Source: a virus
DNA length: 25,971 bases
Virus record (IMG/VR): IMGVR_UViG_3300031660_000051
Coordinates: 1-25,971 of that record
Reading direction: 5' to 3' (one strand)
The notes beneath the pieces were generated by a model. It searched no databases and had not been told where the DNA came from. It worked only from the letters and a program-made list of their open reading frames with translations. Position 1 is the stretch's first letter. Every line of letters begins with the position of its first letter. The translations under genes were made by a program, and so were the position numbers. Of the stretch, positions 18,026 through 23,652 are shown one piece after another.

Positions 18026-18054
18026 TTGACAATGGAGGAGATCCATGATAAAAT
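18026..18054 (+). promoter_or_regulatory. Strong rightward sigma70-like promoter, antisense to nuclease operon
   Basis: TTGACA (perfect -35), 17 nt, TAAAAT (5 of 6). The spacer holds ATGGA and TCCAT as an inverted repeat around GGAGA, and ends in ATCCATGA, shared in register with the promoter before the primase gene. It points right, into the 3' end of the leftward nuclease gene. Confidence 0.6.
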
Positions 18055-18101
18055 ACACAGGCGTTTGCCGAGCCGACTACCTATAATATACAGGTATAAC
18101 T

Positions 18102-18557
18102 CTAGGAGGCAATAGCCATGTCTAAGTCATTACCGATAGCTAACTGCCATGCAGTGTAAGGACATGTTTCTTGGTGAGCAACTCTATTTAGGTAGATGGA
18201 AGTCTTACCGTCATAGTTATCACACTTCTCAAAGGTAACCGAGGTATCTTCTAGGCAGACTAGAGCAAACACATCACACACCCCAGACTCGTACTCTCGA
18301 AACGTAGTCGTCTTACCCTTCTTAATATTATATAGCCGTGCTCCTGTCGCGGCTTTCTTGGTTTTAACGTCCACTCGAATTACCCCTTTCTGATCCGGGA
18401 GCATTACTAGTAGGTCATAACCACTTCCAGCCGTATGGTGAACTTCATAGCCATAACCAGAGAGGATAGCCGTAACTAGGTGCTCTCCTATACGGCCTAC
18501 TTGGGAACAATCTAGTGGTGTCATCAAACTAGGGTCAAATAGGGTGCTAGAGTTCAT
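18102..18557 (-). CDS. PD-(D/E)XK superfamily nuclease (Holliday-resolvase or endonuclease type)
   Basis: The protein is 151 residues from the ATG at 18557. This start is chosen because CGGAG lies 9 nt upstream; the frame is open further, to 18623, but that start has no site and overlaps more. E25 (VGRIGEHLVTAILSG), D48 (GSGYDLLVM) and D63-x-K65 (RVDVKTKKA) form the E..D..DxK pattern of PD-(D/E)XK nucleases. A later VCDVFALVCLED strand fits the fold. Archaeal Hjc, group I intron endonucleases and Mrr-like enzymes share this core, so the substrate cannot be named. It overlaps the upstream gene by 11 nt. A role in recombination or DNA processing is plausible. Confidence 0.7.
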   Translation of the reverse strand: MNSSTLFDPSLMTPLDCSQVGRIGEHLVTAILSGYGYEVHHTAGSGYDLLVMLPDQKGVIRVDVKTKKAATGARLYNIKKGKTTTFREYESGVCDVFALVCLEDTSVTFEKCDNYDGKTSIYLNRVAHQETCPYTAWQLAIGNDLDMAIAS

Positions 18558-18867
18558 CGAATAAATCTCCGTGTAAATGATTACCTTCCATCTTGCCTGC
18601 AATATCCCGTAGGTTATGTGCATGACGTTCTAATTCATGTGCGATTAGGTATAGCTGATGATATCCAGCAGGGAGGTGTTCTTCCTCATAGAATTCAATG
18701 AGATTCTCTACGATATGATCAAACTCTAGGCGTACTTCAACCGAGTCTTCACTATCATCAGGGAATATATAGGTAATTACAAAGAAACGACCATCACTAT
18801 CTACTTCAAGATCATTTTCTACTGTTAGGGAGATTTCTATTGCGGTTGTGTCACTAGCGTGGGTCAT
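18547..18867 (-). CDS. Acidic protein of unknown function, paired with nuclease
   Basis: This is 106 residues from the ATG at 18867, preferred over the GTG at 18897 because GGAG is 5 nt upstream of it. The protein is rich in Asp/Glu (ENDLEVDSDGRFFVITYIFP, then DDSEDSVEVRLEFDHIVENL). It ends in a His-containing helix (HELERHAHNLRDIAGKMEGN). No domain is recognised. It is cotranscribed with the nuclease (overlap of 11 nt), so it may modulate it. An acidic partner could be a regulator or a DNA mimic, but nothing in the sequence proves this. Confidence 0.6.
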   Translation of the reverse strand: MTHASDTTAIEISLTVENDLEVDSDGRFFVITYIFPDDSEDSVEVRLEFDHIVENLIEFYEEEHLPAGYHQLYLIAHELERHAHNLRDIAGKMEGNHLHGDLFDEL

Positions 18868-18981
18868 GGAGACTCCGATATTGCTGCATATACTCACGGT
18901 ATAGGCGAGTCATGCTCTTAGGGTACTGCATCTAGCTAATTAAGTCAACTCTAATGGGAACCATTGTATGGTATAGACTAC

Positions 18982-19010
18982 ATTATAGTCCTTATGAGCT
19001 ATATTGTAGT
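18982..19010 (-). promoter_or_regulatory. Candidate promoter for the nuclease pair
   Basis: A perfect leftward TATAAT (18982-18987) lies about 115 nt before the first ATG. The -35 at 17 nt (ACTACA) is poor, so an activator or alternative factor may be needed, or the element may be chance in this AT-rich stretch. Confidence 0.35.
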
Positions 19011-19039
19011 GTAATTTGTACAATAGGCATCCCTTTAAG

Positions 19040-19660
19040 GGGCGTTATGGGTACATACAGGCACTCTGTTGACGGTTGACAGTAGGATACTCCCCGGTTC
19101 TACTAACGGGCGCTAGGCATTTTACATTGGCGGTATTTGAACGGTAGGGATTGGTTGTTATTGGGTGGGTTATTAGGTCGTTGACAGTCTCCATTTTCCG
19201 ATATTCGGTTAGGGTTGTATACGGTATCGGGTACCCCCCCCGGTGGCGGTTGCCCGGCCCCCCCCGGCCCGGATAGTGAGCAATGGCGGGGCTTCCAGAC
19301 CATCTCAAGTAAATAATAATAACCCGCCCCGGGTATTGCCAAGGATATTCCGCCGGGATTGATCAACAAATAAACCACTAGCCGGAGCAAGTGCCCGCCG
19401 CTGTTGGGCTTGATCAATGCGACCTCATAACGTGGAAGTATCCGCCCGGTGATTTATAAGCGATCCCGGTAGACGTATATTAAACGGCGGAGGGCGGCGC
19501 CCCGGGGTGTACGATATCCGCTATTAACCCGGAACTATCCCGGCCTACCTTATACAAGGCCCACACAATGCCGCCTACTGCACGTTCTAACCTATACCCT
19601 AGTTACCCTATAGGGTAGGAACTAACACGCCTAGGCAAGGCCCTATTAAATAGCAGGCAT
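19040..19660. other. GC-rich stretch without convincing gene
   Basis: About 620 nt with C-tracts near 19235 and 19259, many CCGG/CCCGG words, and no reading frame with recognisable content. TACCCTATAGGGTA at 19604-19617 is a perfect 14-nt palindrome and could be an operator. CAATGGCGGGGCTTC at 19281-19295 recurs at 19675-19689 inside the terminator. TTGACAGT occurs twice (near 19075 and 19182) without a good -10. The composition contrasts with the AT-richer late operon and with 22.0-22.3 kb. It may be a replication, packaging or control region, or a transferred segment; none is proven. Confidence 0.5.
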
Positions 19661-19696
19661 AAAAAAACCCCACACAATGGCGGGGCTTCGGGGTTT
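19661..19696 (-). terminator. Intrinsic terminator of the accessory operon
   Basis: The leftward RNA can form AAACCCC with GGGGUUU (7 bp), or the tighter CCCC/GGGG with a 10-nt loop, running into seven U. It lies just after the 52-aa gene. Its last 16 nt (AGGCATAAAAAAACCC on +) are identical to those at the small-RNA terminator at 22324-22339. Confidence 0.8.
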
Positions 19697-19708
19697 AACT
19701 AGGGTTAG

Positions 19709-19867
19709 CTAGTCGGTTGGATTATCGGCGGCGTTGATCCTGTCACATTCCGCAACTAAAACGGGGTGCCAGATATCGCGCTCGATTACTTCGCCGGGTA
19801 TATAAAAGTCTATAGCCCATTGTTTGAACTCTGCGACCTCCACCGGGTTCAAGTCTCGAAATAACAT
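19709..19867 (-). CDS. 52-residue protein, last gene of accessory operon
   Basis: The frame starts ATG at 19867, overlapping the stop of the 69-aa gene as TAATG, and ends with TAG at 19709. The protein reads MLFRDLNPVEVAEFKQWAID, then FYIPGEVIERDIWHPVLVAE, and ends CDRINAADNPTD. It is helical and Trp-containing. A similar FRQWA...PG...WHPV...EC text recurs in small phage proteins of unknown function, as I recall. The coupled start, the coding-like composition and the immediate terminator after it support a real gene. It was found by reading across the junction rather than by length. The function is unknown. Confidence 0.7.
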   Translation of the reverse strand: MLFRDLNPVEVAEFKQWAIDFYIPGEVIERDIWHPVLVAECDRINAADNPTD

Positions 19868-20076
19868 TAATCACCTCGCGTTGAAAATAGCAAAGCCTGC
19901 GCCCTGTTAGATTCACAATATTGATAGGATTTATCAAAGTCGGGCCATATACCCGCTTCGACATTATCACAATATAAAATAGCAGCCTGCAAAGCGTCTT
20001 GATAATCGGAGTGACCCGCCCAAGCAAAAGCGACGATAAACGCCACTATGCCCAAGCAAAGGATAAAGCCATGCAT
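19867..20076 (-). CDS. Small membrane-anchored protein of unknown function
   Basis: This is a 69-residue protein. The start overlaps the DUF932-like stop as TAATG, and the stop overlaps the 52-aa start in the same way. Residues 4-20 (FILCLGIVAFIVAFAWA) form one hydrophobic segment, either a membrane anchor or a signal peptide. The rest (QDALQAAILYCDNVEAGIWP, then DFDKSYQYCESN) has two Cys that could pair outside the membrane. The function is not known. Superinfection exclusion or surface roles are typical of such lysogeny-module proteins, but here this is only a guess. A different frame overlapping it (19743-20027) was rejected. Confidence 0.65.
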   Translation of the reverse strand: MHGFILCLGIVAFIVAFAWAGHSDYQDALQAAILYCDNVEAGIWPDFDKSYQYCESNRAQALLFSTRGD

Positions 20077-21002
20077 TACGCTGCAACCCGCAAGAATGAA
20101 TCGGATTCGATCAGCTTCGCAACTTCGCGCTCTCTTTGATCTAAAGTGATGGCAATATTATCGACGTTGGTAGAATTACGCACCCCAAACAAATCGCTCG
20201 AATGGCTGGCGTAATTAGTCAAGGCTGAGTAAAGCGCCCAAACTGATGCGCCCCGGTCGGCGGCTTCACGTTCAAACTGTACCATCATACTTTTGACCTT
20301 GCGGCCTGCCATGCCGTTTTCATTTAGAATCATTTCGGCTTGATCCGGGGTGATGCTATTCGATGCCCATTGCTGCCACGTTCTAACCCGCGTCACATAC
20401 TCCGCGCATTGCTTTTCGATAAACCCGGCAAAGATAGCCGCAGAATAACCCGACGTATGCCGGGCGGCCTTTTTGTTTATTTCGCCACTAGTACAGCCGT
20501 TGGTACACCACAGATCCTGCGCCCCTGCAAATAGGCGAACGGCCCCGGAGCCATTAAAGCTATTTGTTAAGCCTATTTTAAAAAGCAATTGTGTAGATGA
20601 TCCATTGAGCTGGCGTATATCTGCGCCTAGTCCATCAAACAATAATTCAATGCGGGTAAATTGGCCGCCATAACTTGAGGACTCTTTTAATGTAACGCCG
20701 TTTAATGCATGCCTTGGCAATGCCTTTTCGGCACCCTCAACCATCATCTGATAAATAGGCCCATTTTCTGCGATACCATAACGCGCCCCGACAATGCCAA
20801 GGTTAGCCCCATTATCATCGCGAACCACGGCCCGGCCTATTGTTTTATCTAATTGTTGGAATTCGATCCCGTCGGCGTCTTCAATCCCTGTATAGATAGG
20901 AACCAACTCCGCGTTGAAATCGGTTTCGGCTGTTAGTTCAGGCCATGAAAAACCACGACTAGAACCAATTGAAAATATATTGCTGTTAGATTGCATATTC
21001 AT
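20076..21002 (-). CDS. DUF932-like phage/plasmid protein
   Basis: This is a 308-residue protein from ATG 21002, with AAGGG 7 nt upstream (a second ATG two codons later has a worse spacing). The centre (LFKIGLTNSFNGSGAVRLFA, then GAQDLWCTNGCTSGE around 141-174) matches the layout of DUF932, a family common on plasmids and phages, including its 'CTNG' strand. The N-terminal part (GRAVVRDDNGANLGIVGARY) also fits. The biochemical function of DUF932 is not established as far as I know. It is the largest gene of the accessory operon, with the leader it shares with the Cys-motif gene. The family call is moderately sure. Confidence 0.7.
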   Translation of the reverse strand: MNMQSNSNIFSIGSSRGFSWPELTAETDFNAELVPIYTGIEDADGIEFQQLDKTIGRAVVRDDNGANLGIVGARYGIAENGPIYQMMVEGAEKALPRHALNGVTLKESSSYGGQFTRIELLFDGLGADIRQLNGSSTQLLFKIGLTNSFNGSGAVRLFAGAQDLWCTNGCTSGEINKKAARHTSGYSAAIFAGFIEKQCAEYVTRVRTWQQWASNSITPDQAEMILNENGMAGRKVKSMMVQFEREAADRGASVWALYSALTNYASHSSDLFGVRNSTNVDNIAITLDQREREVAKLIESDSFLRVAA

Positions 21003-21057
21003 AATAAAACCCTTTTTGCTAGTTATGCTGCCGAGACCACCCCGGCAACGAATTACA
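21003..21057 (-). promoter_or_regulatory. Structured leader and candidate promoter before the DUF932-like gene
   Basis: The leftward RNA has the stem TGCCG/CGGCA (21029-21033 with 21043-21047), then the text AACTAGCAAAAAGGGTTTTA directly before the ATG. A TGTAAT at 21052-21057 (5 of 6) would start the RNA at that stem. The same order occurs before the Cys-motif gene at 21893. Confidence 0.6.
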
Positions 21058-21089
21058 GTTTAATACATTAATACAGCCGGAGTAAAGCA

Positions 21090-21179
21090 TTACCCCGCCA
21101 TAAACCAAATAATACCACCCCAAAACACCACAAAGCCGATGCCTGTATATAGTGGCGTTAACGTCGGGCGGCTATTCAT
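21090..21179 (-). CDS. 29-residue single-span membrane peptide
   Basis: The ATG (21177-21179) overlaps the stop of the upstream Cys-motif gene as ATGA, and the frame ends with TAA at 21090-21092. The peptide is MNSRPTLTPLYTGIGFVVFW, then GGIIWFMAG. After a short polar N-terminus, nearly all residues are hydrophobic, giving one membrane span. Translation coupling and hydrophobicity support a real small gene. It is too short for standard calling. The function is unknown; toxin-like or exclusion peptides can look like this, but there is no partner gene or antisense RNA evident to support a toxin-antitoxin pair. Confidence 0.5.
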   Translation of the reverse strand: MNSRPTLTPLYTGIGFVVFWGGIIWFMAG

Positions 21180-21892
21180 GCCGGAACCATAGCGGCGGGG
21201 ATTAGATTATTATCGACTACAAAGCCGTTGTTTTCTAGTTTGGCAAGTGATCCCTTGGCAAGCAATCCCACCACCACCGCCCCGGCTGCGCTGTTAACCA
21301 AGTCGGACAAATCCCCGTCGGTTATTTTCCGCCCTAGGAATTCAGCGGGCAAAGTGTCTTTAAATACGACGGCAATGGGCACCCCGGTTTTTAATGCTAT
21401 CGTTACTTGCTTACTATATTGTGCCCGCCCGGAGTAACTAAACATTAACTGGTAGTTTTTAGGGGTGCGTCCTATCCGGGCCGCTCTTTTTGTATAATCA
21501 TAAAAATAGATATTAGGGAATGATTGTGGCACCCCGTATTTTTCCCAAGCTATATCCGAAATTGTGTTTAATCTAACCGCAGGCTTAACCCCGTTCTTTT
21601 TGCATAGATTATCAAAGTTGTTCAATTCCTTGGTTAACCGTTCCAGAAATTGCCCCTTGTCTATATGCCATAAGTTGGAGCGCCATTGCCGACCGGCTGC
21701 CACATTATCAAACCGACCACGGCCCGCCCCTTTTAAGCAACTCTCAAAACAACCCGCCGCTTTTGATCCGGGGCATATTTCCCGGTCTGGCATTAATGAC
21801 AAGCTGGCGACTCTATATAGTCCGCCCTTGTTAGTCTTTTTTATTTTAGTGTTACCGTTGCCAGTGTCTAATAAATTTAGGTGAGTATTCAT
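21176..21892 (-). CDS. Cys-motif phage/plasmid protein of unknown function
   Basis: This is 238 residues from the ATG at 21892. A longer frame opens at 21931, but this ATG has the AAGG site of the shared leader 8 nt upstream. The text GGLYRVASLSLMPDREICPG followed by SKAAGCFESCLKGAGRGRFD has C40, C48 and C52, which could bind a metal or cluster, and the GAGRGRFDNVA stretch is highly conserved in my memory of this phage/plasmid family (gp88/DUF7227-like; name not certain). YFYDYTKRAARIGRTPKNYQ and NSAAGAVVVGLLAKGSLAKL follow. The function is not known. It heads the accessory operon; its coupled 29-aa peptide follows. Confidence 0.65.
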   Translation of the reverse strand: MNTHLNLLDTGNGNTKIKKTNKGGLYRVASLSLMPDREICPGSKAAGCFESCLKGAGRGRFDNVAAGRQWRSNLWHIDKGQFLERLTKELNNFDNLCKKNGVKPAVRLNTISDIAWEKYGVPQSFPNIYFYDYTKRAARIGRTPKNYQLMFSYSGRAQYSKQVTIALKTGVPIAVVFKDTLPAEFLGRKITDGDLSDLVNSAAGAVVVGLLAKGSLAKLENNGFVVDNNLIPAAMVPA

Positions 21893-21953
21893 AATTAAAA
21901 CCTTTTTGCTAGTGAATAGCCGAACCACCACGGCCCGACCTATTGAAATTATA
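21893..21953 (-). promoter_or_regulatory. Extended -10 promoter and structured leader of accessory operon
   Basis: TGCTATAAT (-10 TATAAT at 21948-21953) is a good extended -10 with no clear -35. Transcription would start near 21941, at the stem GCCG/CGGC (21931-21934 with 21919-21922). The text ACTAGCAAAAAGGTTTTAAT then leads to the ATG. It is the near twin of the leader before the DUF932-like gene. Confidence 0.65.
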
Positions 21954-21999
21954 GCAGCGCCGCCGGATCAATAGAATAGAATAATATTTTAATTGCTGT

Positions 22000-22320
22000 T
22001 TAGCCGGGGCGGAGTAAAAACAAGGCCTCTCAGCTTGATTTATTTAGGTCTTTTTTGCCCTGTTTTGGGCTTACTCAAATTGGCTGATAACTAGCTATAT
22101 CTAACGATAAAGCATTATCACTTTCGATATATTTTAACTTTCAGATTGGTCTGGACTTGAGCACTTTATTTCAATTAATCTGGATTATTTCATATTTTTT
22201 TTATTTTTCGGCCCACCCCAAGGGGTTTATATATATATGAATTATATGAAAAATATCAAACCTGAAAATTGCAGTATGGTCTTGACGTGCCAGTCTTTTT
22301 TCAATTTGATTTACTCAAAG
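22000..22320. other. AT-rich candidate attachment/control region upstream of integrase
   Basis: No gene is evident here. The stretch is rich in A/T runs, with GATAA AGCA TTATC as a short hairpin near 22109, and TCAGATT...AATCTGG arms near 22142 and 22177. One copy of the 24-nt repeat lies at 22271-22294, and a degenerate copy near 22148. Such composition and repeats next to an integrase are typical of attP regions, but no core was identified. Confidence 0.4.
22271..22294 (+). repeat. 24-nt direct repeat, copy 1
   Basis: Begins GCAGTATGGTCTTGAC and ends GTGCCAGT; identical to 22482-22505. It contains TTGACG, which could be a -35. A third, degenerate copy (GGTCTGGACTTGAGCA) lies at 22148-22163. 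Confidence 0.9.
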
Positions 22321-22329
22321 GCGAGGCAT

Positions 22330-22371
22330 AAAAAAACCCTCGACGGTATTCCCGGTTAAGGGCATCGAGGG
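22330..22371 (-). terminator. Intrinsic terminator of the small RNA
   Basis: In the leftward RNA, CCCUCGA pairs with UCGAGGG (7 bp), with an inner CCC/GGG stem, and is followed by seven U. On the plus strand no T-run follows, so it acts leftward only. Confidence 0.85.
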
Positions 22372-22446
22372 GTGAAGACGGTGCCATTCGGGGGAGGAGG
22401 AGGCACCAAGCAGGTGTTGAAAGTGGGAGGGAGTACTCTCAACAAG
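22330..22446 (-). ncRNA. Cuckoo/CcsR-like small RNA with two anti-Shine-Dalgarno hairpins
   Basis: Read leftward from about 22446, three stem-loops follow each other. Stem 1: UGUUGAGAG with CUUUCAACA (9 bp, one G-U; 22436-22444 with 22415-22423) around the 12-nt loop UACUCCCUCCCA. Stem 2: GGUGCC with GGCACC (22402-22407 with 22380-22385; a U-G pair extends it) around the 16-nt loop UCCUCCUCCCCCGAAU, which holds CCUCCUCCC exactly. Stem 3 is the terminator at 22330-22371 with seven U. A promoter (22451-22479) is set to start at stem 1. Two C-rich anti-SD hairpins plus a rho-independent terminator is the plan of cuckoo RNAs, including Rhodobacter CcsR. Those RNAs act on mRNAs by pairing; here the function is inferred. 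Confidence 0.75.
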
Positions 22447-22450
22447 ATAC

Positions 22451-22479
22451 ATATTACTACAGTGGGTAGTCTGGGTCAA
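22451..22479 (-). promoter_or_regulatory. Candidate promoter of the small RNA
   Basis: TTGACC (-35, 5 of 6), 17 nt, TAATAT (-10, 4 of 6), read leftward. The start expected 6-7 nt later is at or next to the first stem of the RNA. Confidence 0.6.
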
Positions 22480-22481
22480 CA

Positions 22482-22505
22482 GCAGTATGGTCTTGACGTG
22501 CCAGT
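22482..22505 (+). repeat. 24-nt direct repeat, copy 2
   Basis: Identical to 22271-22294, spaced 211 nt from it, and located just upstream of the small RNA promoter and about 55 nt before the integrase start. Its TTGACG followed at 17 nt by TACTGT may be a weak rightward promoter for the integrase. Confidence 0.9.
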
Positions 22506-22559
22506 TTATTTTAGTTACTGTGGCCATTCACACGAACTCATAACTGTGGAGTTATACGG

Positions 22560-23615
22560 ATGACAAAGTACCTAGAAGAACGAAGATTAGTGGGTGGTAG
22601 GGTTAAATATGCCTTCAACCCGTCCAAAGGGATCAGAAATGCCCTCAATTTAAGCTACCAAGCCTTCCCATCGAAGGATGAAGCTATCCAGTACTGCCAA
22701 AGGGTACACTTGGAGTTCAGTTTGCACCGTAAGATGCATGGTAATGCAATTGCATTGTTAGAAGAGAGTGTTGCTGACCTCATAAACTTCTATAAAACCA
22801 CCCATGAGTGGCTCAAACTGAAGGAAAACAGTCAAAAACACTACAATTTGTGTCTGAAAACAGCTACAGGACTGCATTTAGACAAGTCTAAGGCTACTTT
22901 TGGTACCTTTAAGGCTAAAACTGTCACTGCAACACAAGCAGACAGGCTCTACACTCAAATCCAAAAGGACTACAGTGATCATAGGGCTAGTCATGTGATC
23001 AAAGTACTACGCAAGGTGTACAATGTGAGCTTTAGGCATGACAAAGTGAAGGCTAACCCCTTTGCAAGCATGAATATACCTGAATTACCTTGTAGAACTG
23101 TCTTGTGGACTCCTGAACAGGTCATGGAGGTCATTGAGACAGCAGATAGGCTTGGCTACCCCTCTTTGGGTACAATAACCCTGCTAACCTATGATTTGTG
23201 TGCTAGGCCGGGTGATATGAGGCAATTGCAGTGGGATAACTACCAAGATGGTATGTTTATCTACACTCAGGAGAAGACAGGCACTGAAATGTGTGTACCA
23301 GCCTCCCCCCGTCTTATAGAACGCCTAGGTACTGCGAAGGAAGGGACTATAGCCGTGTGCGAGACGACAGGCAAGCCCTACAGTAAGGATCTGTTAGTCA
23401 AGTACTTTGCTAGGGTGAGGCGAATTGCCACAGTGCCTACCCATCTACAACTCAGAGACCTCCGCCGTACTGGTGCAACTGAAATGGCAGAGAACGGGTG
23501 TACTGAGGATGAACTAAGAGCAGTCACGGGACACCAATCGAGGGAGATTCTAGCCACTTACGTTAGACCTACGACTAAATTGGCCATGTCTGCTATGAAT
23601 AAACGCTTTGGTTAA
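22560..23615 (+). CDS. int: Tyrosine recombinase integrase
   Basis: This is a 351-residue phage integrase. GGAG lies 8 nt before the ATG. The C-terminal catalytic half shows R216 (CARPGDMRQLQW), K239 (TQEKTGTEM), R302 within LRDLRRTGATE, H325 in AVTGHQ, and the nucleophile Y334 in ATYVRP. The usual His of the H-x-x-R box is Arg (R299) here. The N-terminal part (FYKTTHEWLKLKENSQKHYN) fits the core-binding SAM-like domain. It would integrate and, with an excisionase not seen here, excise the genome. The small RNA gene lies just upstream on the other strand, with a candidate attP region beyond it. Host attachment site unknown. Confidence 0.92.
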   Translation: MTKYLEERRLVGGRVKYAFNPSKGIRNALNLSYQAFPSKDEAIQYCQRVHLEFSLHRKMHGNAIALLEESVADLINFYKTTHEWLKLKENSQKHYNLCLKTATGLHLDKSKATFGTFKAKTVTATQADRLYTQIQKDYSDHRASHVIKVLRKVYNVSFRHDKVKANPFASMNIPELPCRTVLWTPEQVMEVIETADRLGYPSLGTITLLTYDLCARPGDMRQLQWDNYQDGMFIYTQEKTGTEMCVPASPRLIERLGTAKEGTIAVCETTGKPYSKDLLVKYFARVRRIATVPTHLQLRDLRRTGATEMAENGCTEDELRAVTGHQSREILATYVRPTTKLAMSAMNKRFG

Positions 23616-23623
23616 GATTTATA

Positions 23624-23652
23624 TTGACGGGGCGGAATATCCATGATATAAA
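23624..23652 (+). promoter_or_regulatory. Promoter for the primase gene
   Basis: TTGACG (5 of 6), 17 nt, TATAAA (5 of 6), in the gap after integrase. The spacer ends ATCCATGA, as in the promoter at 18026-18054, in the same register to the -10. Confidence 0.7.

Noticed and set aside
19045-19417. Two overlapping leftward frames in the GC-rich stretch
   Set aside because: Pro/Gly-rich low-content translations caused by C-tracts, with no ribosome-binding site and no recognisable motif.
19840-19862. T-loop-like text GGGTTCAAGTC suggesting a tRNA
   Set aside because: No matching acceptor or anticodon stem could be built, and the 52-aa gene reads through it on the other strand.
19743-20027. Leftward 94-codon frame overlapping the 69-aa gene
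   Set aside because: It conflicts with the TAATG-coupled 69-aa and 52-aa genes, which fit the operon exactly.
22021-22080. Possible terminator GCCC/GGGC near 22057
   Set aside because: The stem is 4 bp and the T-run precedes it on the plus strand, the wrong side for termination.
22271-22505. The 24-nt repeats as attL and attR of an integrated element
   Set aside because: They are only 211 nt apart and both lie on the same side of the integrase, so they cannot bound a prophage.
22315-22527. Leftward 70-codon frame across the small RNA
   Set aside because: The frame crosses the RNA's stems and terminator, and its residues do not resemble a protein. The structured RNA explains the strand better.
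22372-22563. Rightward 63-codon frame overlapping the integrase start as ATGA
   Set aside because: Its GTG start has no usable ribosome-binding site and its Gly-runs are the complement of the C-rich loops of the small RNA. The stop overlap is attractive but the protein looks like a shadow.
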